64,000 bases of DNA, from positions 124,001-188,000 of the forward strand of contig CAVRTA010000002.1 in assembly GCA_963724135.1 (NCBI GenBank), written 5' to 3'. The notes below the pieces were generated by a model. The model did not search any database, was not told the origin of the DNA, and saw only the letters and a list, made by a program, of their open reading frames with translations. Source of the stretch: DATLGB01 sp963724135 (lineage in GTDB: Bacteria; Actinomycetota; Thermoleophilia; Solirubrobacterales; Solirubrobacteraceae). Of the stretch, positions 58,530 to 64,000 are shown one piece after another. Position numbers and translations under genes: made by a program. Within the stretch, counting starts at the first letter, position 1. The number at the start of each line of letters is the position of its first letter.

Positions 58530-59969
58530 TCAGCCGCGGACCGCGCGCCGCACCGAGTCCGGTGCGCGGAACAGGTCGGACGGCTTGCCCGCGCCGACCG
58601 GGATCTTGTACCGGTCGGCGAGCACCTCGAGCTCGCCCATCTCGTCGTGGTGGCGCTGGACGTCCTCGTCGACGAGCGCTCCGCCTCCCAGCGAGCACGG
58701 CTTCGAGGCCACCCAGACGGGGTCCGGCAGGTCGGGTCGCTCGAAGTCGGGCTTGTCCCAGTTGAACGAGCGCCCGATGTTGCTGGCCTGCTGGTGGCGC
58801 AGGTTGAGCGCGCCCAATCCCCAGCGCCACGAGATCAGCTTGAGGATCGACTCGAAGCCGTAGAGCCCGTGCCTGACGCGCGCCGCCCGGTTGTCCCGCG
58901 GGTTGCGCGTCCACGGCGAGATCGCGACCGCCGGAATGCGGAATCCCATCTGGCCGAAGTTCTGGTCGGAGACGGCGCTGGCCCGATCGTCGGGGACCGA
59001 CGGCGGGGCGACGTGGTCGAAGAAGCCGCCCCACTCGTCGTAGACGATGAACATCGCGCCGCGCTTGTAGTTGGGCGACTGGACGAACGCGTTGACGACG
59101 TCGGCCATGAACGCCTGTCCGAGGCGGACGTCACCGTGCGGGTGCTCGTCGGCGGAGTTGCCGTCGAAGCCGCCTCCGTCGCGGAAGGGCGGGTCGACGA
59201 AGGTGATGTTGGGCAGCGTGCCGGCCGCGCAGTCGGCGTAGTACTGGGCGATCGGGCGCGTCCAGGTGGCGCCGCGGGCTCCCCAGGTGGCCGAGAACGG
59301 CAGGTCGGAGTTGTAGTACGTCGCGGTCAGGCCCTTGCCCAGCGCGCGGTCGAAAATCGTCTCCCACTGGTTGCCGAGCGTCGCCACCGGCGGGCTGTTG
59401 TTGGTGATCCCGCCCGACTGCGCCGACCACATGTAGTAGCGATTGGGCCACGTCGAGCACATCAGCGAGCAGTGGAAGCGGTCGTAGAGCGTGTAGGCGG
59501 CGGCGGCGTCGTGAATGAACTTGAGCTCGCCCTGGTTGAAGTAGGTCAGGGCGAACTCGTCGTTGCCGGTGCCCTCGGCGATGAAGCCCTTCTCCATCTG
59601 CACGCGGCCCGACCCCCAGCCGTGGCCGGGGTCGGAGAAGCCGCAGCCCTGGTGCGAGGCGTCGCCGATCCCGAGCTCGGAGTGGTGGCGGGTCTCGTAT
59701 GGGACCCCGTCCCGGAAGTAGGTCTGCTGCTGCGTGGCGTCGGCGATGTCCGACATCCAGCCGAAGTAGTGGTCGAACGACCGGTTCTCCATCATCAGCA
59801 CGACGACGTGGTCGAGCTCGGCGTTGCGCCGCGACGGCAGCGGGGAGCGGCGCGCCGCCGCGTTGGCGGCCTCGGTCAGTATGCGGTCGGGGCTGAGCAC
59901 CGTCGCGGCTCCGGCCACGGCTGCGGTGCGGGCAAGGAACTCTCGGCGGCGCAGCGCTTCCTCTCTCAT
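58530..59969 (-). CDS. Tat-exported phosphoesterase (phospholipase C/acid phosphatase family)
   Basis: 479 residues. Twin-arginine signal RRREFLARTAAVAGAATVLS. Catalytic N-terminal motif VVVLMMENRSFDHYFGW (nucleophile region of bacterial phospholipase C/AcpA enzymes), then YTLYDRFHCSLMCSTWPNRYYMWSAQSG, EHPHGDVRLGQAF and FIVYDEWGGFFDHVAPPSVPDD. It probably releases phosphate from phospholipids or other esters outside the cell. No neighbouring Pho genes are seen. Confidence 0.9.
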   Translation of the reverse strand: MREEALRRREFLARTAAVAGAATVLSPDRILTEAANAAARRSPLPSRRNAELDHVVVLMMENRSFDHYFGWMSDIADATQQQTYFRDGVPYETRHHSELGIGDASHQGCGFSDPGHGWGSGRVQMEKGFIAEGTGNDEFALTYFNQGELKFIHDAAAAYTLYDRFHCSLMCSTWPNRYYMWSAQSGGITNNSPPVATLGNQWETIFDRALGKGLTATYYNSDLPFSATWGARGATWTRPIAQYYADCAAGTLPNITFVDPPFRDGGGFDGNSADEHPHGDVRLGQAFMADVVNAFVQSPNYKRGAMFIVYDEWGGFFDHVAPPSVPDDRASAVSDQNFGQMGFRIPAVAISPWTRNPRDNRAARVRHGLYGFESILKLISWRWGLGALNLRHQQASNIGRSFNWDKPDFERPDLPDPVWVASKPCSLGGGALVDEDVQRHHDEMGELEVLADRYKIPVGAGKPSDLFRAPDSVRRAVRG

Positions 59970-60022
59970 ATCCGCACGAACGAACGCAGCGGTTCAGTCT
60001 TGCGCGAACTCATCAGCCGCTG

Positions 60023-60100
60023 TGAGACTCAGGGGCCTGTCCCTTTTGTCTCACGTGCCTCTGAGACTCAGGGGCCTGTCCCTTTTGTCTCACGTGCCTC
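60023..60100. repeat. Two exact 39-bp tandem repeats at the RAYT 3' end (REP-like)
   Basis: Each copy (60023-60061, 60062-60100) contains an imperfect palindrome. Outer arms TGAGAC / GTCTCA enclose AGGGGCCTGTCCC and share the GGGAC...GTCTCAC half with the perfect palindrome at 60804-60836. The second copy runs through the last codons and stop of the transposase. Typical REP-type termini around a RAYT gene. Confidence 0.7.
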
Positions 60101-60766
60101 GCGGAGCCGGCGGTATGCCGTGGCGCGCGAGACATTGAGGTGCGCCATGACGGCGCTTATGGGGATCTGCTGCTCGTCGACCGCGATGGCCACCCAGGTT
60201 CTCGGCTGCTCTACCTGAAGGTGCTCGAGTACGGATCGGTCGGAGGCGTCGGCGAACTGCCGGTATACCTCTGCGTCCATCCGCCGGCGGACTGCGGGGA
60301 CGTCGAGGAACGGCGGCGGCGTTGCCAGCTCGGCCAAGGCTCGGTGCGCGCTCCATCTCCAGGACGCCGGTGACGCGCACAATCCGGCGGTGACTGGATT
60401 TCGCGCGATGTATCGAAGACAGGCGAACTCGTGCTGATCCGTCATCACGATGCGGTTCTTGAAACGGGACCCGAACAGGTGACCGTGGCTACCTCGCACG
60501 CCGTGAACCGTTCGGACGAAGCGCTCGTGGACCGCCTTCACGCCGAGACCCAGATCAGCCGCGGGCGTCACCAAGAGCAGATGGACGTGCGTGGGCATGA
60601 GGCAGAACGTCCGCAGAGACCACTCGCGCTCTCGGATCTCCGGGCCAAGCAGGTCCAGGTAGTAGGCGTAATCGCCCGCGTCCCGGAACAGCCGCAGGCC
60701 CTTCGGGGTCCGGGCCGTTACGTGGTGCATCCCTCCGGCGAGTTCCAATCTCGGCGCGCGCGGCAT
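60068..60766 (-). CDS. REP-associated tyrosine transposase (RAYT, Y1_Tnp)
   Basis: 232 residues from ATG 60766, with AGGAGG 4 nt upstream. HUH single-strand transposase signature: RTFCLMPTHVHLLLV (HVH metal site) and the later helix HEFACLRYIARNPVTAGL with the catalytic Tyr. The N-terminus MPRAPRLELAGGMHHVTAR is typical. The C-terminal about 80 residues carry an added HTH-like segment (ISAVMAHLNVSRATAYRRLREA). Full-length and apparently intact. It lies between REP-like palindromes, which it probably recognises. Confidence 0.88.
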   Translation of the reverse strand: MPRAPRLELAGGMHHVTARTPKGLRLFRDAGDYAYYLDLLGPEIREREWSLRTFCLMPTHVHLLLVTPAADLGLGVKAVHERFVRTVHGVRGSHGHLFGSRFKNRIVMTDQHEFACLRYIARNPVTAGLCASPASWRWSAHRALAELATPPPFLDVPAVRRRMDAEVYRQFADASDRSVLEHLQVEQPRTWVAIAVDEQQIPISAVMAHLNVSRATAYRRLREARETKGTGP

Positions 60767-60803
60767 CACCCCTCCTAGGTGCGACCGCCAAGAAGTTCTC
60801 CGC

Positions 60804-60836
60804 GTGAGACAAAAGGGACTGTCCCTTTTGTCTCAC
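60804..60836. repeat. Perfect 33-nt palindrome (REP-like) at the RAYT 5' side
   Basis: Arms GTGAGACAAAAGGGAC and its exact complement flank a single base (60820). It shares GTCCCTTTTGTCTCAC with both copies at 60023-60100. Single-stranded, it would form a 16-bp hairpin suitable for a Y1 transposase. It lies between the transposase start and the stop of the catalase-like gene, so it may also act as a terminator for the latter. Confidence 0.75.
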
Positions 60837-60842
60837 GGCCGG

Positions 60843-61751
60843 TTACGTGCGGCGGTCGACGGAGACGGAGTAGGCGGCGGGGCGGAAGCGCAGGACAGGA
60901 TCGTCGGACAGCTCGATCCCGTCCGTGACGCGGCTCGGGTCGAAGACGACCGGGCCGCCGCGGTCGGCCTCGGGGTCGTCGATGCTCGCGGTGAGCTCGA
61001 GCGTGCCGGCGTCGATGCGCTCGCGGCTCGGCGGCCAGTGCGCGGACGGGTCGTGGGGATCGTCGGAGTCTCCGGCGATCTGGACGGAGAGGGTCCAGCG
61101 CACCGGGCCCTGCTCGAGCCGTGAGCGGAACTCCTCGAACAGGTAATCGCGACCGCCCTTCTTGGCCTCGCCCGGGCTGATCCGCCTGTCGCCCGCCTCC
61201 GGCACCCACTCGTAGCGGACCCAGCGCGCGCTGCCGTCGGGAGCGAGCCACCGGAAGGCGTGAATCGCGTAGAAGTGGACGTGCGCGAAGCTCGGCGGCG
61301 GCCGCAGCGCGGCGGTGTTGACGCGCAGGCCGCGGATCGCGCCCGGGTTGCGCGCCAGGAACGCCGGGAAGCGGATCGCGCTGGCGATGCTCGGCTCGGA
61401 GAGCTTGACCAACTGGAGGAAAGCCTCGACCGAGCTGACGGAGAAGCGCGGGACGCTCTGGGACGAGATGTCGGTGGACGCGCCGTCGGGCAGTGAGAAC
61501 TTGACCGCCAGCCCGCGGACGTCGGGCGCGTAATCGGGGACCCCGGGATCGCCGCCGCCGTTCGATACGCGCGCGCGAACCGGCACGGGGTCGCCCTGAA
61601 GATGCGCGGCCCGGCACAGCCGGCTCGCCGCGGGGCTCGCCGCGAACGTCCCGGCGCAGAACATCCCCTTCGCGTGCAGCGCGCGCCTGCCCTCGTGCCG
61701 GCCGAAGCGCGCGTTGATGACCTCGAGCGCGTGCTCGGGCGTGACGGTCAC
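60843..61751 (-). CDS. Catalase-related heme peroxidase
   Basis: 302 residues, shorter than true catalases. The distal His motif HAKGMFCAGTF and the proximal Tyr region VLRFRPAAYSVSVDRR are present. The segment RGLAVKFSLPDGASTDISSQSVPRF replaces the usual VGNN containing the distal Asn. This pattern fits small catalase-family peroxidases (SrpA-like), which use organic or peroxide substrates with low catalase activity. Start overlaps the fgd stop (ATGA). Confidence 0.85.
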   Translation of the reverse strand: MTVTPEHALEVINARFGRHEGRRALHAKGMFCAGTFAASPAASRLCRAAHLQGDPVPVRARVSNGGGDPGVPDYAPDVRGLAVKFSLPDGASTDISSQSVPRFSVSSVEAFLQLVKLSEPSIASAIRFPAFLARNPGAIRGLRVNTAALRPPPSFAHVHFYAIHAFRWLAPDGSARWVRYEWVPEAGDRRISPGEAKKGGRDYLFEEFRSRLEQGPVRWTLSVQIAGDSDDPHDPSAHWPPSRERIDAGTLELTASIDDPEADRGGPVVFDPSRVTDGIELSDDPVLRFRPAAYSVSVDRRT

Positions 61752-62746
61752 GCCGAGAACCTACCTCGCAGCCGCGGCAGGACGTCGCCGCAGAACGCCG
61801 CGATCTGCCGGCGCTGGTCGTCGCCGGGGAAGTGGAAGATGAGCTCGGTGAAGCCGTGGTCGACGTAGACGGCGATCTGCTCGACCACCTCGTCGGGATC
61901 GGCGGAGACGATGAAGCGCGTGTGCGCGCGGTCGGCTGCCGCCTCGGCGGCACGCTCCATCTCGATCGGGTCCTCGATGCCGGCCTTCTCGTCTCCTGAC
62001 AGCGCCAGGGCGGCCCACGGCCGGCACGCCGCCCGCGCCCATTCGGCGTCGGCGTCGTAGGACACCTTGATCTCGATCATGCGCGCGAGGGAGCCGTGGT
62101 CACGGCCCGCGGCCGCCGCGCCCTCCTCCATCGCCTCGACCAGCTGGGCGTACAGCGCCGGGTCCTTGCCGGACGTCACGATCAGCCCGTCGCCCGCGCG
62201 GCCGGCGAGCTTCGCCGCCAGCGGTCCCGACGCCGCGACGTAGATCGGTACGGGCTGCTGCGGGCGGTCGTAGATCGTCGCCTTCACCGTCCGGTAGTAG
62301 TCGCCCTCGAAGTCGACGCGCTCCTGCGACCACAGCGCGCGGATCAGTTTGATCGCCTCGCTCAGCCGCCGCCGACGCTCCTTGATCGCCGGGAACTCGT
62401 CGCCGGTCACCGGCGTCTCGTTCATCGCTTCGCCCGTCCCCACGCCGAGGAACACCCGGCCCGGTGCCAGGCACCCGAGCGTCGCGAACGCCTGCGCGAT
62501 CACGGCCGGCTGGTAGCGCAGCGTCGGTGTCAGCACGCTCGTGCCGATGTATGCGCCCTCGGAGCGTGCCGCGAACGCGCCCAGCCACGGCAGCGCGGCC
62601 GGCCCGTGTCCACCGTGGTGCCGCCAGGGCTGGAAGTGGTCGGAGATCGCGACCGTGTCGAGGCCCGCGCGCTCGGCCTCCAGCGACAGCTCGAGCAGCT
62701 CGCCCGGCCCGAACTGCTCGGCCGAGGCCTTGTAGCCGAAGCGCAT
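61748..62746 (-). CDS. fgd: F420-dependent glucose-6-phosphate dehydrogenase
   Basis: 332 residues. It closely resembles mycobacterial Fgd1, recalled from memory: LGYKASAEQF-type start (FGYKASAEQFGPGELLEL), SDHFQPWRHHGGHGPAALPW, GTSVLTPTLRYQPAVIAQAFATLGCLAPGRVFLGVGTGEAMNE, DFEGDYYRTVKATIYD and the C-terminal FHFPGDDQRRQIAAF. It oxidises glucose-6-phosphate and reduces cofactor F420, supplying F420H2. Coupled to the catalase-like peroxidase downstream, which suggests a role in oxidative stress. Divergent from the NAPRTase gene. Confidence 0.88.
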   Translation of the reverse strand: MRFGYKASAEQFGPGELLELSLEAERAGLDTVAISDHFQPWRHHGGHGPAALPWLGAFAARSEGAYIGTSVLTPTLRYQPAVIAQAFATLGCLAPGRVFLGVGTGEAMNETPVTGDEFPAIKERRRRLSEAIKLIRALWSQERVDFEGDYYRTVKATIYDRPQQPVPIYVAASGPLAAKLAGRAGDGLIVTSGKDPALYAQLVEAMEEGAAAAGRDHGSLARMIEIKVSYDADAEWARAACRPWAALALSGDEKAGIEDPIEMERAAEAAADRAHTRFIVSADPDEVVEQIAVYVDHGFTELIFHFPGDDQRRQIAAFCGDVLPRLRGRFSA

Positions 62747-62769
62747 CGCGTGAACCTTACGATCAAGCG

Positions 62770-63813
62770 ATGCCGCGCCAGCGCCTCCCGCCGGAGACCT
62801 TCCAGCTACCGGTGGAGCGGCTGCGGGCGGGCTACTACACCGACGCCTACTTCAACCACACGCGCCGGCTGCTGATCGAGCGCGAGCACCGGCCGGCGGT
62901 CGTGATGCAGGTCTTCCAGAAGCACGAGGCGCTGCTCGGCGGCATCGACGAGGCGATCGCTGTGCTCAAGCTCGGCAGCGACGACTTCGCGGCGCTCACC
63001 GTCAGGGCGCTGCACGAGGGGGACGCGATCGAGCCGCACGAGACGGTGATGACGATCGAGGGCGACTATGCGGGGTTCGCGCACCTCGAGACCGTCTACC
63101 TCGGGTGCCTGGCACGGCGCTCGCTGATCATGACCAACGTCCGCGACGTCGTCGAGGCGGCCAACGGCAAGCCGATCCTGTACTTCCCGGCGCGCCACGA
63201 CCACTGGCTCGTCCAGACGGGCGACGGCTGGGCCGCGCACATCGGGGGCTCGATCGGGGTCTCGACCGACGCGCAGGCATCGTGGTGGGGCGGCCGCGGA
63301 GTCGGGACCGTGCCGCACGCCCTGATCGCCGCCTACTCAGGCGACACCGTCCGCGCCGCGCGCGAGTTCGCCGACCGCTTCGCCGACGAGATGAACGTCA
63401 CCGTGCTCGTCGACTTCGAGAACGACTCGGTGCGCACCGCGCTCGCCGTCGCGGCGGAGCTCGGCGACCGGCTGTGGGCGGTGCGGCTCGACACCTCGGA
63501 GGCGCTGACCGACGTCGCGCTCGGACCCGACGGCCCGCGCGGGGTCGCGCCCGAGCTCGTCCACGCCGTGCGGGACGCGCTCGACGCCGGCGGCTACGAG
63601 GGCGTCCGGATCGTCGTCTCGGGCGGCTTCGACGCCCGCCGCATCGCGCGCTTCGAGGCGGCCGGCGTGCCGGTCGACGCCTACGGCGTCGGCTCGTCGC
63701 TGATCCGCGGCGCCGACGACTTCACAGCCGACATCGTGGTGGTCGACGGCCGCCCGTGCGCGAAGATCGGCCGCGAGCTCAGGCCGAACTCACGTCTCGA
63801 ACGCGTCCTGTGA
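62770..63813 (+). CDS. Nicotinate phosphoribosyltransferase
   Basis: 347 residues from ATG 62770. Family signatures: YYTDAYFNHTRRLL, HIGGSIGVSTDAQASWWGGRGVGTVPHALIAAYSGD, VLVDFENDSV, VRLDTSEAL, IVVSGGFDARRIARFEAAGVPVDAYGVGSSL. It converts nicotinate and PRPP to nicotinate mononucleotide in the Preiss-Handler NAD salvage route. The length matches the shorter bacterial subfamily. Divergent from fgd, 23 bp apart. Confidence 0.9.
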   Translation: MPRQRLPPETFQLPVERLRAGYYTDAYFNHTRRLLIEREHRPAVVMQVFQKHEALLGGIDEAIAVLKLGSDDFAALTVRALHEGDAIEPHETVMTIEGDYAGFAHLETVYLGCLARRSLIMTNVRDVVEAANGKPILYFPARHDHWLVQTGDGWAAHIGGSIGVSTDAQASWWGGRGVGTVPHALIAAYSGDTVRAAREFADRFADEMNVTVLVDFENDSVRTALAVAAELGDRLWAVRLDTSEALTDVALGPDGPRGVAPELVHAVRDALDAGGYEGVRIVVSGGFDARRIARFEAAGVPVDAYGVGSSLIRGADDFTADIVVVDGRPCAKIGRELRPNSRLERVL

Positions 63814-64000
63814 GCCGCGCCCGCGCCTCGGCGAAGCGCTCGACCTCGTTCGGCGTGCGGTTGAAGCGCCGCGGCGCGCGCACCAGCTGCATGGTGCGAT
63901 GCGACTTGTCGCGGAGCAGGCAGCGCGGGCAGGCCTGAAACGGCGACCTGACCCCGCTTTCGGCGATGGTGAGCCCGCAGGACGGGCAGCTAAGAAACGA
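63779..64000 (-). CDS. Zinc-ribbon protein (5' end outside window)
   Basis: Open to the window edge on the minus strand, 73 codons visible with stop at 63781-63779. SCPSCGLTIAESGVRSPFQACPRCLLRDKSH shows two Cys-x2-Cys knuckles, a likely Zn ribbon, followed by a basic tail RRFNRTPNEVERFAEARARL. Overlaps the NAPRTase 3' end by 35 bp. Start codon and full length cannot be seen; family not identified. Confidence 0.6.
   Translation of the reverse strand, partial: SFLSCPSCGLTIAESGVRSPFQACPRCLLRDKSHRTMQLVRAPRRFNRTPNEVERFAEARARLTGRVRDVSSA

Noticed and set aside
60804..60836. Perfect palindrome considered as a simple transcription terminator
   Set aside because: The sequence half is shared with the repeats on the other side of the transposase gene, so a REP-like element explains it better, although it may also terminate transcription.

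Overview
The window is about 72% GC by eye and has dense, mostly leader-poor actinobacterial-style genes. Several features point to the class Thermoleophilia (Solirubrobacterales, Conexibacter/Solirubrobacter-like). These are an F420-dependent glucose-6-phosphate dehydrogenase, several SARP (BTAD) regulators fused to STAND ATPases and beta-propellers, an ECF41-type sigma factor, and secreted proteins ending in a basic Lys/Arg-rich module. This placement is an inference, not a phylogenetic result.

Layout. 0-4.5 kb: a very large Ser/Thr kinase, cut by the window edge, divergent from an FHA-HTH protein. 4.8-7.4 kb: acetyltransferase, SnoaL-like protein and an HD-GYP/LuxR protein, followed by a 3' remnant of a tRNA-Asp-like gene. 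7.5-11 kb: a giant secreted beta-helix protein. 11.2-14.5 kb: an SRPBCC/ArsR pair and an ECF41 sigma factor with two epimerase partners. 14.5-21.1 kb: stress/signalling genes (STAS, ANTAR, cupin, GGDEF) mixed with debris: IS21 end, frameshifted desaturase, thioesterase and nucleotidyltransferase stubs, and a binding-protein tail. 21.1-31.6 kb: two giant SARP regulators, each divergent from a probable target and each with 11-bp-spaced direct repeats in the shared promoter region. 31.7-35.3 kb: methyltransferase, haloperoxidase-like protein, GST and lipoprotein. 35.4-39.7 kb: lipoprotein, SARP-cyclase-propeller fusion and an overlapping substrate-binding lipoprotein. 39.7-45.2 kb: Na+/H+ antiporter, GAF-HD-GYP phosphodiesterase and an ArsR-controlled persulfide/sulfur operon. 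45.3-51.5 kb: two tiny membrane proteins, a three-gene two-component locus, metallophosphoesterase, ion permease and CBS protein. 51.5-58.5 kb: a second FHA-HTH protein convergent with a kinase-cyclase-STAND-WD40 fusion, then three lipoproteins. 58.5-64 kb: Tat-exported phosphoesterase, a RAYT transposase framed by REP-like palindromes, catalase-like peroxidase, Fgd, nicotinate phosphoribosyltransferase and a partial zinc-ribbon protein.

The dominant theme is signal integration. Kinases, FHA readers, SARP activators, class III cyclase domains and STAND/WD40 scaffolds are recombined in several ways within 57 kb. The cis-regulatory evidence is unusually clear: SARP repeat arrays, a divergent ECF41 promoter pair, two ArsR operators, and a repeated 18-bp inverted repeat next to response-regulator genes. 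All functions are read from sequence motifs and family knowledge; nothing was searched against databases.
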